Source: an uncultured Lachnospiraceae bacterium (GTDB lineage Bacteria; Bacillota; Clostridia; Lachnospirales; Lachnospiraceae). From it: a stretch of 64,000 bases of DNA. The stretch is from NCBI GenBank assembly GCA_934320845.1, contig CAKRFU010000003.1:1-64000 (forward strand), in the 5' to 3' direction. Below, in pieces: positions 1-7,478 of this stretch (position 1 is the first letter of the stretch; each line of letters begins with the position of its first letter). The position numbers and the translations under genes are program-made. The notes beneath the pieces are model-generated. The model worked only from the letters and a program-made list of their open reading frames with translations, made no database searches and was not told the DNA's origin.

Positions 1-29
1 GAGTTTAAAGAAATCTTTACGGTTTTCAT
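1..29 (-). CDS. HPr-like phosphocarrier protein, N-terminal fragment (runs off left edge)
   Basis: The reverse strand reads ATG at 29-27 followed by codons for MKTVKISLN, preceded by a strong GGGAGGT ribosome binding site about eight bases upstream. The nine residues match my recollection of the opening of HPr-family phosphocarrier proteins in Lachnospiraceae, which serve sugar transport and catabolite control. A well-spaced promoter sits further upstream on the same strand. Only nine codons are visible, so the start of a gene is well supported but the HPr identity is an inference from a very short match. Confidence 0.45.
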
Positions 30-63
30 ACTAACTACCTCCCTTATATTTTGTTCACATATA

Positions 64-92
64 ATACTAGACATTGAGTGATGAAAAGTCAA
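64..92 (-). promoter_or_regulatory. Promoter of the leftward HPr-like gene
   Basis: On the minus strand TTGACT (92-87) and TAGTAT (69-64) are separated by 17 bases. The start codon lies about 35 bases downstream. This is a good vegetative sigma-A match. Confidence 0.5.
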
Positions 93-209
93 TATACAAT
101 GTTGCCAAAAAAAATGGCGCAAGTGTGTATATAGTTACTATCAGATTGCAAATAATTTATAAATTAATAAAATGTTTTGTAATATGTAACAAAAATAGGA
201 TGTGTTTTT

Positions 210-238
210 TTGGCATAAATTTTAAAAATTGATACGAT
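210..238 (+). promoter_or_regulatory. Predicted promoter of mtaB
   Basis: TTGGCA (210-215) and TACGAT (233-238) are spaced by 17 bases, 35 bases before the GTG start of mtaB. The rest of the 30-272 region is AT-rich and shows no gene. Confidence 0.4.
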
Positions 239-272
239 GTAAAATTTTATTTAATTTACAAGGAGGAAAAAA

Positions 273-1673
273 GTGCGAGTTGCTTTTTTGACATTAGGCT
301 GTAAGGTCAATTCTTACGAGACTGAGAAGATGAAGATAAATTTTGAAAAAAAGGGTCATATGGTTGTTGCATTTGAGGAAAAAGCGGATGCATATATCAT
401 AAACACATGCACCGTAACTAACATTGCTGACAGGAAGTCAAGAAAAATGCTTCATCGGGCGAAACGTTTAAACCCTGATGCGGTCATTGTAGCTGCCGGA
501 TGCTATGTCGATTCGGCAAAAGCCAAAGGTGAGATTGATGATAGTGTAGACTTATTTATTTCAAATAAAGACAAGGACAATCTTGTAGAACTTGTTTTAG
601 AAAAAATATCTCAGTCAGGCAGTTATGATACAAAAACGAATGGCGTGGCTATAGATGGTGAGCAGCAAAACAGCATCGAAACAATGTCTGAAGAAACGCC
701 TCATATTCATATGTCGGAGGCAGCAGTTGAAGAAGAACATACAAGAGCATATATAAAGATACAGGATGGATGCAACCAGTTTTGTACATACTGTATAATT
801 CCGTATGTGAGAGGACCGTTAAAAAGCAAATCGATTGATGAGATTACGGCAGAAGTTGAAAAACTTTCAAGACAGGGATACAAGGAGATTGTTGTTACGG
901 GTATTCATCTGTCATCTTATGGCGTAGATGGCAAAAAGTCAGGTGCTTTCCTTGAAAAAGCGGGAAAGCCGTTACTTGAGGCATTAGAAGCGATAAACAA
1001 TGTTGCGGGAATCGAGAGAATAAGGCTTGGCTCGCTTGAACCAAGAATAATAACCGATGAATTCGTAAAAAGATTGTCGGAAATATCATCAATATGTCCT
1101 CATTTTCATCTGTCTTTGCAAAGCGGAAGTGACAGTGTCTTAAAGAGAATGAACAGGCATTATACATCTGAGCAGTATCTTGATGGAGTAAAAATACTTG
1201 AAAAATATTTTGAAAATCCGGCAATAACTACAGATATTATTGTGGGATTTCCTATGGAAACAGAAGATGAATTTGTTGAAACGCTTAAATTTGTCAAAGA
1301 AGTGCGGTTTGCACAGATTCATGTTTTCAAGTATTCAAGGAGACAGGGAACAGTTGCAGATAAGATGGATGGTCAGATAACTGAAAGCGAAAAATCAGCA
1401 AGAAGTGAAAGATTGATTGAAAAAGAAAAAGTTCTTGAGTGTGAATTTAGAAATCGTGCATTAAAAAATGAAGAAAAAGTTTTATTTGAGGAAATTACAC
1501 AGATAGACGGAAAAAAATATATAACAGGATATAATGAGAGATATATAAGAATTGCTGTAAGTGCTGAAAATATTGAGGATGCACAGAGTAAATGCAATAA
1601 AATAGTCAGTGTGAAAATTACCGGCAAAGTGAGTGATGGAGTGGTTATTGGAGAGTTAAATGATAACTTTTAA
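273..1673 (+). CDS. mtaB: tRNA (t6A37) methylthiotransferase MtaB
   Basis: Radical-SAM enzyme that adds a methylthio group to t6A at position 37 of ANN-decoding tRNAs, giving ms2t6A. The 466-residue protein has the usual architecture: an N-terminal UPF0004 domain with cluster cysteines C10 (LGCKVN), C46 (NTCTVTN) and C77 (AAGCYVD), a radical-SAM core with the CxxxCxxC motif at C167, C171 and C174, and a C-terminal TRAM-like RNA-binding segment. The LGCKVNSYE start and the fused NTCTVTN block are typical of MtaB rather than MiaB. The start is GTG, chosen because AGGAGG at 261-266 sits directly upstream and the next in-frame ATG would remove the first cysteine. Length is normal for the family. 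Confidence 0.93.
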   Translation: MRVAFLTLGCKVNSYETEKMKINFEKKGHMVVAFEEKADAYIINTCTVTNIADRKSRKMLHRAKRLNPDAVIVAAGCYVDSAKAKGEIDDSVDLFISNKDKDNLVELVLEKISQSGSYDTKTNGVAIDGEQQNSIETMSEETPHIHMSEAAVEEEHTRAYIKIQDGCNQFCTYCIIPYVRGPLKSKSIDEITAEVEKLSRQGYKEIVVTGIHLSSYGVDGKKSGAFLEKAGKPLLEALEAINNVAGIERIRLGSLEPRIITDEFVKRLSEISSICPHFHLSLQSGSDSVLKRMNRHYTSEQYLDGVKILEKYFENPAITTDIIVGFPMETEDEFVETLKFVKEVRFAQIHVFKYSRRQGTVADKMDGQITESEKSARSERLIEKEKVLECEFRNRALKNEEKVLFEEITQIDGKKYITGYNERYIRIAVSAENIEDAQSKCNKIVSVKITGKVSDGVVIGELNDNF

Positions 1674-1762
1674 AAAAAATTATATTGTTTTTTTTTGTTG
1701 GATATATTAGTATATATGTATATATTTTTGAACGTGAAAAGGAATGGAGGTTTACTGCCTTT

Positions 1763-2023
1763 ATGCAGGAAATAAATAATACACAATATTTTAAAGTACA
1801 AAAAGATCAGGTAATTGAAGTTAAAGATGTTATAGCGAGAGTATATGAGGCTCTTACAGAGAAAGGATATAATCCTGTAAATCAGATAGTCGGTTACGTT
1901 ATGAGCGGTGATCCGACGTATATTACAAGTCACAAGGGAGCAAGAAGTCTTATCAGACGTGTGGAACGTGATGAGATAATTGAACTTCTTTTAGAGGACT
2001 ATATAAAAAACAATTTTAAATAA
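1763..2023 (+). CDS. ireB: IreB family regulatory phosphoprotein (UPF0297)
   Basis: Small 86-residue protein of the IreB/UPF0297 family. In Enterococcus the homologue is a substrate of the PASTA kinase IreK and tunes cell-envelope antibiotic tolerance. The core NPVNQIVGYVMSGDPTYITSHKGARSLIRRVERDE is nearly invariant in the family. The frame is open further upstream, but I place the start at ATG 1763 because the family is 85-90 residues long and a GGAGG lies at 1746-1750; the 12-base spacing is a little long. Next comes ruvX and then a DUF1292 gene, as in Bacillus (yrzL-yrrK-yrzB), which confirms the identity. Confidence 0.92.
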   Translation: MQEINNTQYFKVQKDQVIEVKDVIARVYEALTEKGYNPVNQIVGYVMSGDPTYITSHKGARSLIRRVERDEIIELLLEDYIKNNFK

Positions 2024-2052
2024 AAATACAGAAAGAACAAACGGGTGAAAAT

Positions 2053-2478
2053 ATGAGAATCATGGGGCTTGATTATGGCGCAAAGACAGTAGGTGTAGCA
2101 ATTAGTGATGATATGCTTATCACGGCGCAGCCTGTCGAAACAATAAGGCGTGAACGTCCGACAAAGCTCAGACAGACTCTTGCGAGAATTGAGACTCTGA
2201 TGAAAGAATATGATGTAGAAAAAGTGGTTATAGGATTGCCCAAAAAGCTGAACAACGAAGAAGGCGAGCGATGCGAAAAGACAAGAGAGTTCGGGGAAAT
2301 GGTAGAGAGAAGAAGCGGACTTGAAGTTATATATCAGGATGAGCGTCTTACAACAGTTCAGGCTGACAGTGTGCTTTCAGAAGGTGGAATCCGTAAAGAA
2401 AAAAGAAAGCAGTATATAGATAAGATGGCAGCATCATTGATTTTACAGAGTTATTTAGATAGTTTAGAGCGGAAATAA
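2053..2478 (+). CDS. ruvX: RuvX/YqgF Holliday-junction resolvase-like protein
   Basis: The 141-residue protein has the RNase H-like fold of the YqgF/RuvX family, assigned as a pre-16S rRNA nuclease and putative Holliday-junction resolvase. Visible signatures are the opening MRIMGLDYGAKTVGVAISD with the first catalytic Asp, the VVIGLPKKLNNEEGER block and the YQDERLTTVQA block with the second acidic pair. Start ATG 2053 follows GGTGA. It lies 29 bases after ireB and 40 bases before the DUF1292 gene, so it is probably cotranscribed with both. Confidence 0.93.
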   Translation: MRIMGLDYGAKTVGVAISDDMLITAQPVETIRRERPTKLRQTLARIETLMKEYDVEKVVIGLPKKLNNEEGERCEKTREFGEMVERRSGLEVIYQDERLTTVQADSVLSEGGIRKEKRKQYIDKMAASLILQSYLDSLERK

Positions 2479-2518
2479 GTGCTTTCTGCCTGTTTATAGC
2501 GAAAGGATACAATTTAAT

Positions 2519-2791
2519 ATGGAAGAGAATAAGGAAACTAAAGTTGTTAATTTTACAACGGATAATGGAGAGGAAATTCCTTTTTTTGTGGTAGAAGAAA
2601 CTAAGATAGCAGGGGAAAATTATCTCCTTGTTACTGACAGTGAAGATGATGAAGCGGACGCATATATTCTTAAAGAGGTTTCTGAAAACACAGAAGAAAG
2701 CTTTTATGAGATGCTTGAAGACGATGAGAAAATAAATGCAATCTCGAAAGTTTTTGCGGAGTTATTGGACGATGTGGAATTTGAAAACTAA
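2519..2791 (+). CDS. DUF1292 family protein (YrzB-like)
   Basis: A 90-residue acidic protein (about a quarter Glu/Asp) of the DUF1292 family, function unknown. It has the family pattern of an N-terminal beta-rich segment (NGEEIPFFVVEETKIAGENYLLVTD) followed by an acidic tail (YEMLEDDEKINAISKVFAELLDD). The ATG follows a GAAAGGA ribosome binding site. Its place between ruvX and the RNase J gene is the common Firmicutes arrangement. No cofactor or catalytic motif is visible. Confidence 0.85.
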   Translation: MEENKETKVVNFTTDNGEEIPFFVVEETKIAGENYLLVTDSEDDEADAYILKEVSENTEESFYEMLEDDEKINAISKVFAELLDDVEFEN

Positions 2792-2811
2792 ATGAAAGGC
2801 AGGGAAAAAAA

Positions 2812-4638
2812 TTGAAAACAGAAACAGAGAATTCTCAGAATGAGAACATTAATATAGAAGAACCGGCTGTGGAAGAGAAAGCTGTAAAAAGACCGGGAAG
2901 ACCGAGAAGAAAGACAACTGACAAGCCGGCAGCAGCAAGAAAAACTGCGGCAAGGAGCACAAAGAAAAAAGAAGATGCTCCACTTGGAAAAGGACTTAAA
3001 ATCATACCACTCGGCGGATTAGAACAGATAGGTATGAATATTACAGCGTTTGAATATGAGGACAGTATAGTTGTTGTAGATTGCGGACTGTCATTTCCGG
3101 AGGACGAGATGCTTGGAATAGACCTTGTTATACCGGACATTACTTATCTTAAAGAAAATATCGACAAAGTTAAGGGATTCGTGATAACACATGGTCATGA
3201 GGATCATATAGGTGCACTGCCATATGTATTAAAAGAGATAAACGTACCTGTTTATGCGACAAAGCTTACAATGGGTCTTATCGACAATAAATTAAAAGAG
3301 CATGTACTTCCAAAACCGGTTAAGAGAAAAGTTGTGAAATACGGTCAGTCAATAAATCTCGGATGTTTCAGAATAGAATTTATCAGAACAAATCATAGTA
3401 TTTCAGATGCGGCAGCACTTGCGATATATTCACCGGCAGGCATAGTTGTTCACACAGGTGATTTCAAGGTTGATTATACACCTGTAAACGGAGAGACTAT
3501 TGACCTTCAGAGATTTGCCGAACTTGGAAAAAAGGGTGTGCTTGCGCTTATGTGTGACAGTACAAATGTCATGAAGCCGGGCTATACAATGTCAGAGAGA
3601 ACCGTTGGCAAAACTTTTGACAATATATTTGCCGACAATGAAAAACACAGAATAATTGTTGCGACATTTGCATCAAATGTTGACAGAGTGCAGCAGATTA
3701 TAAATTCAGCAGAAAAGTATGGAAGAAAAGTTGTAATTGAGGGACGAAGCATGGTAAATGTTATTACTACGGCTACAGAACTCGGTTATCTGGACGTTCC
3801 TAAAAATATAATAATAGAAATGGAACAGATGAAGAATTATCCGCCTGAAAAACTTGTGCTTATCACAACCGGAAGTCAGGGTGAGGCGATGGCGGCTCTT
3901 TCGAGAATGGCTGCAAATCTTCACAGAAAAGTTTCAATAGAACCGGGCGATACTGTAATCTTCAGTTCAAGACCGATTCCGGGAAATGAAAAAAATGTTT
4001 CAAAGGTCATAAATGAACTTGCACAGAAAGGTGCAAAAGTTATTGTGCAGGATACACATGTATCAGGTCATGCTTCTCAGGAAGAGATAAAACTTATATA
4101 TTCTCTTACAAGACCAAAATATGCGATACCTGTACATGGTGAATATCAGCATTTGAAAGCACATGCTGAACTTGCGCAGGGAATGGGTATACCTAAAGAA
4201 AATACAATAGTATTGTCATCAGGTGATGTACTTGAACTTACACAGGAGAGAGCTACACTTATCGGCAAGGTTCAGGCTCAGGGCATAATGGTAGATGGTC
4301 TTGGAGTCGGGGATGTAGGAAATATTGTACTTAGAGACAGACAGCATCTTTCTGAAAATGGTCTTATTATAATTGTACTTACACTTGAAAAATATACTAA
4401 CCAGCTTCTTGCAGGCCCTGATATTGTTTCAAGGGGATTTGTTTATGTAAGAGAATCAGAGTACCTTATGGATGAGGCAAAGAGTATAGTTTATGCAGCT
4501 CTTGAAAGATGTCTTGACAATAAAGTTTCTGATTGGAGTAAGATAAAGACTGAAATAAAAGACAGTCTCAGTGATTATCTCTGGAAGAAAATGAAACGTA
4601 ATCCTATGATTTTACCTATTATCATGGAAGTTGAGTAA
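2812..4638 (+). CDS. rnj: Ribonuclease J
   Basis: Metallo-beta-lactamase/beta-CASP ribonuclease of 608 residues, acting in mRNA decay and rRNA maturation as 5'-3' exonuclease and endonuclease. The zinc motif THGHEDH is at residues 126-132, and the beta-CASP blocks LITTGSQGEAMAALSRMA and PVHGEYQHLKAHAELA are intact. The catalytic fold begins near residue 60 (KGLKIIPLGGLEQIG). It is preceded by a basic, low-complexity extension containing RPGRPRRK, an AT-hook-like core, and several Lys/Arg/Ala runs. The start is TTG 2812 after a purine-rich site; no in-frame ATG lies nearby. The C-terminal domain is complete. It follows the DUF1292 gene by 20 bases. Confidence 0.93.
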   Translation: MKTETENSQNENINIEEPAVEEKAVKRPGRPRRKTTDKPAAARKTAARSTKKKEDAPLGKGLKIIPLGGLEQIGMNITAFEYEDSIVVVDCGLSFPEDEMLGIDLVIPDITYLKENIDKVKGFVITHGHEDHIGALPYVLKEINVPVYATKLTMGLIDNKLKEHVLPKPVKRKVVKYGQSINLGCFRIEFIRTNHSISDAAALAIYSPAGIVVHTGDFKVDYTPVNGETIDLQRFAELGKKGVLALMCDSTNVMKPGYTMSERTVGKTFDNIFADNEKHRIIVATFASNVDRVQQIINSAEKYGRKVVIEGRSMVNVITTATELGYLDVPKNIIIEMEQMKNYPPEKLVLITTGSQGEAMAALSRMAANLHRKVSIEPGDTVIFSSRPIPGNEKNVSKVINELAQKGAKVIVQDTHVSGHASQEEIKLIYSLTRPKYAIPVHGEYQHLKAHAELAQGMGIPKENTIVLSSGDVLELTQERATLIGKVQAQGIMVDGLGVGDVGNIVLRDRQHLSENGLIIIVLTLEKYTNQLLAGPDIVSRGFVYVRESEYLMDEAKSIVYAALERCLDNKVSDWSKIKTEIKDSLSDYLWKKMKRNPMILPIIMEVE

Positions 4639-4683
4639 TTATGGCTTAGTTCTATATATGGCTGTACAGAGGGGAGCGGGATA

Positions 4684-5025
4684 ATGAAAGAAATTGATGA
4701 TGCATTAAATGCACTGATAAATGTTATAAAATCGACAAAAGAATATAATCAGTATCAGACACTTTTGAAAAAAGTAAAAAATGAACCGGAATTATATGGA
4801 AGAATATGTGATTACAGAAGAAAAAGTCTCGCTCTGCAGCTTTCGGATAATGAGAATTTTATTCAGGAAAATAACAATCTTCAGAATGAATTTGCTGACT
4901 TACTGAATATTGGTCTTTCAAATGAATATTTTGCGGCTGAACATCAGTATTGTGTGATGATACGAAAAATTCAGGAGTGTTATTTGGAGGAAATCAGTAT
5001 TGAAACTGATTTTCTGGAGGGATAG
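4684..5025 (+). CDS. YlbF/YmcA family protein
   Basis: A 113-residue all-helical protein resembling the YlbF/YmcA (DUF964) family, whose Bacillus members form the Y-complex that guides RNase Y and developmental transcripts. The pattern IDDALNALINVIKSTKEYNQYQTLLKKVKNEPELYGRICDYRRKSL is typical. It sits between the RNase J gene and the MltG fragment, 2 bases before the latter, so translation is probably coupled. The position next to an RNase gene agrees with a role in RNA metabolism, but that is inference. Confidence 0.75.
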   Translation: MKEIDDALNALINVIKSTKEYNQYQTLLKKVKNEPELYGRICDYRRKSLALQLSDNENFIQENNNLQNEFADLLNIGLSNEYFAAEHQYCVMIRKIQECYLEEISIETDFLEG

Positions 5026-5027
5026 AT

Positions 5028-5417
5028 ATGAGTGGTTCCCGAAGTGCAGGACAGGCATTAAATTTTTTCCGCAGAGGTATTCTTCTTCTGGTCAATGTTT
5101 TAGTATCTGTTTTAATTATTTTTATGATGTTTCATGCATGCAAAATGTGTTATGATATTTGTTATGAAATTTATGGTCCGGTTGTTGTAGAAAAAGCACC
5201 GGGAACGGATATACGGTTTTCAATTTCAAAAGACGAGTCAATGTACAAGGTGGCAAAAGAATTATATGATGACGGATTGATTGTAAACAGATATTCATTT
5301 TATATAAGAACCATGCTTATGGACAGAGATGAAATGAAATTGAAACCGGGAGATTATATATTAAATACAAGTATGGATTATGAAGAAATACTTGATATGC
5401 TTACAAAAAGCGATTGA
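5028..5417 (+). CDS. MltG/YceG N-terminal-like membrane protein without the catalytic domain
   Basis: A 129-residue protein with a single transmembrane segment (about residues 18-42, ILLLVNVLVSVLIIFMMF) and an extracytoplasmic part that resembles the LysM-like N-terminal region of the endolytic transglycosylase MltG (FSISKDESMYKVAKELYDDGLIVNRYSFYIRT, then LKPGDYILNTSMDYEEILDML). The reading frame stops there. The catalytic YceG domain, normally about 200 further residues with a conserved Glu, is absent. In Bacillus the full mltG (yrrL) occupies exactly this place between yrzB and yrrM, so this looks like a shortened orthologue that remains as an intact small gene. It overlaps an upstream candidate start of the methyltransferase that follows. 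Confidence 0.72.
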   Translation: MSGSRSAGQALNFFRRGILLLVNVLVSVLIIFMMFHACKMCYDICYEIYGPVVVEKAPGTDIRFSISKDESMYKVAKELYDDGLIVNRYSFYIRTMLMDRDEMKLKPGDYILNTSMDYEEILDMLTKSD

Positions 5418-5434
5418 AAAGAGAGGTATTTGTT

Positions 5435-6109
5435 TTGATTATTGATGAGAGGTTGTCAACGTATATTGATTCAATATCCTGGAGCATACCTGAATATTTA
5501 AAAGAGGTTGAGAAAGAGGCTTTGGCAGACGGTGTACCTATAATAAGACGTCCCATGCAGTCGCTTATTTCATTTCTTTTGACAGTAAAAAAACCGAAGG
5601 CGGTATTAGAGATAGGTACTGCAGTCGGTTTTTCAAGTATGTTGATGAGTGAATATGTATCAGATAATACGATTATAGATACTATAGAGAAAGTTCCGAT
5701 ACGCATAAAATGTGCTAAAGAAAATTTTGCTAGATATGAAAAGACAGAAAGAATAAATCTTTTTGAAGGTGATGCGGCAGATGTTTTAAAAGAACTTGCG
5801 GCGGCAGGGAATAAATATGATTTTATTTTTATGGATGCAGCCAAGGGACAGTATCTTAATTTTTTGGAACCTGTTATTGAAATGCTTGCCGAGGACGGTC
5901 TTTTGGTGACTGATAATGTTTTACAGGATGGGGATATTATACAGTCAAGATATGCGATAACAAAGCGTGACAGGACAATTCATGGCAGAATGAGAGAATA
6001 TTTATATTTTCTGACTCATTCTGAAAGGTTTAAAACTGTTGTGCTGCCGGTCGGAGATGGTGCGGCATTGTCACAGGTTGTACCTGGTGGTATCAGTAAT
6101 AACGATTAG
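5435..6109 (+). CDS. trmR: O-methyltransferase, TrmR-like (tRNA 5-hydroxyuridine methyltransferase)
   Basis: SAM-dependent class I methyltransferase of the YrrM/TrmR family, 224 residues. In Bacillus TrmR methylates 5-hydroxyuridine at tRNA position 34 to 5-methoxyuridine. The SAM-binding motif is VLEIGTAVGFSSMLMSEYV, followed by IEKVPIRIKCAKENF and DFIFMDAAKGQYLNFLEPV with the metal/SAM acidic residues, and LVTDNVLQDG. I place the start at TTG 5435 because GAGAGG at 5421-5426 sits eight bases before it; a TTG at 5414 overlapping the previous stop is in frame but lacks a site. The next gene, a U32 peptidase, would supply the hydroxylated substrate. Confidence 0.83.
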   Translation: MIIDERLSTYIDSISWSIPEYLKEVEKEALADGVPIIRRPMQSLISFLLTVKKPKAVLEIGTAVGFSSMLMSEYVSDNTIIDTIEKVPIRIKCAKENFARYEKTERINLFEGDAADVLKELAAAGNKYDFIFMDAAKGQYLNFLEPVIEMLAEDGLLVTDNVLQDGDIIQSRYAITKRDRTIHGRMREYLYFLTHSERFKTVVLPVGDGAALSQVVPGGISNND

Positions 6110-6170
6110 AAATCAGAAAAAAATGAAAAATTTAAAATAACAATGCAAAGAGATAAAATAGGAGGAAATT

Positions 6171-7412
6171 ATGTTAGCAAATGGAAAACCGGAATTACTT
6201 GTGCCTGCAAGTAGTCTTGATGTTTTGAAAGTTGCCGTCATGTATGGTGCAGACGCAGTTTATATCGGTGGGGAGTTATATGGACTTAGAGCGAAGGCAA
6301 AAAACTTTTCAAATGAAGATATTAAAAAAGGAATAGAGTTTGCACACGAATATGGAAAGAGAGTGTTTGTAACTGCAAATATTACGGCACATAACAGGGA
6401 TCTTGAGGGAGTCAGAAGATATTTTGAAGAATTAAAAGAGATTAAGCCAGATGCGCTTATAATATCTGATCCGGGTGTGTTTACAATAGCAAAGGAAGTA
6501 TGTCCTGAAATTGAAATTCATGTAAGTACACAGGCAAACAATGTAAATTATGCGACATATCTTTTCTGGCAGAGACAGGGCGCAAAAAGAGTTGTTTCAG
6601 CGAGGGAACTCTCAGTTGCTGAGATTAAAGATATAAGAGCAAATATCCCTGATGACCTTGAGATAGAGACATTTGTACACGGTGCAATGTGTATTTCATA
6701 TTCAGGCAGATGTCTGCTTAGCAATTATTTTACGGGAAGAGATGCAAATCTTGGAGCATGCACGCATCCATGCAGATGGAAATATCATATCGTTGAGGAA
6801 AGCAGACCGGGCGAGTATCTTCCGATAGAGGAAAATGAAAGAGGAACATACATTTTTAATTCAAAGGATTTATGTATGATAGAGCATATACCTGACCTTG
6901 TAGATGCCGGTATAGACAGTTTTAAGATAGAGGGACGAATGAAAACTGCACTTTATGTGGCAGATGTGGCAAGAACTTATCGTCAGGCGATTGATGATTA
7001 TTTCGAGTCACCAAAGCTTTATGAGTCAAAAAAAGATTATTATATGGAAGAAATCTCAAAGTGTACGTACAGACAGTTCACAACGGGATTTTTCTATGGA
7101 CCGACTACTCATGAGACACAGATTTATGACAACAACACATATGTGAGAGGATATGTTTTCCTTGGAATTATCAGGGAAGTTGATGAGGAAGGTTATGCAC
7201 TTATAGAACAGAAAAATAAATTCTGCGTTGGTGATGAGATAGAGATAATGAAGCCATCGGGAGAGAATGTGACGGTTAAAGTTCTTGACATGAAAAATGA
7301 AAAGGGTGAAAAAGTTGAGAGCTGTCCTCATCCGGGAGAACTTGTGAAAATACTTCTCAGTGAAACACCGGATGTTATGAATCTGATAAGAGTTAAGGAA
7401 GAGAATAAATAA
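6171..7412 (+). CDS. Peptidase U32 family protein, TrhP-like tRNA hydroxylation protein
   Basis: A 413-residue U32 family protein. In Bacillus and E. coli members of this family (TrhP) are needed for prephenate-dependent 5-hydroxylation of tRNA wobble uridine rather than proteolysis. Visible signatures include ELLVPASSLDVLKVAVMYGADAVYIGG, IHVSTQANNVNYAT, the cysteine-rich FVHGAMCISYSGRCLLSNYFTGRDANLGACTHPCRWKY and DSFKIEGRMKT. The C-terminal about 80 residues form the extra beta-barrel domain. Start ATG follows AGGAGGAAATT. Bacillus has two tandem U32 genes (yrrN, yrrO) here; only one is present. With trmR upstream it forms a plausible two-step pathway. Confidence 0.85.
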   Translation: MLANGKPELLVPASSLDVLKVAVMYGADAVYIGGELYGLRAKAKNFSNEDIKKGIEFAHEYGKRVFVTANITAHNRDLEGVRRYFEELKEIKPDALIISDPGVFTIAKEVCPEIEIHVSTQANNVNYATYLFWQRQGAKRVVSARELSVAEIKDIRANIPDDLEIETFVHGAMCISYSGRCLLSNYFTGRDANLGACTHPCRWKYHIVEESRPGEYLPIEENERGTYIFNSKDLCMIEHIPDLVDAGIDSFKIEGRMKTALYVADVARTYRQAIDDYFESPKLYESKKDYYMEEISKCTYRQFTTGFFYGPTTHETQIYDNNTYVRGYVFLGIIREVDEEGYALIEQKNKFCVGDEIEIMKPSGENVTVKVLDMKNEKGEKVESCPHPGELVKILLSETPDVMNLIRVKEENK

Positions 7413-7423
7413 TATGCTACAAG

Positions 7424-7443
7424 GGTCAAAATACTTTTTGACC
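7424..7443 (+). other. Small inverted repeat between the U32 and fucosidase genes
   Basis: GGTCAAAA (7424-7431) and TTTTGACC (7436-7443) form an 8-bp stem with a four-base loop. No T-run follows, so it is at best a weak terminator or an operator-like palindrome upstream of the fucosidase gene. Confidence 0.35.
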
Positions 7444-7478
7444 TCAACATCAATAATATAGAGTATGGAGGTTTCTGA

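Noticed and set aside
1671..1691. A8/T9 run after mtaB as a possible terminator
   Set aside because: Pairing is only A-T with no GC, so it would not hold a stable hairpin; the next genes may simply be read through.
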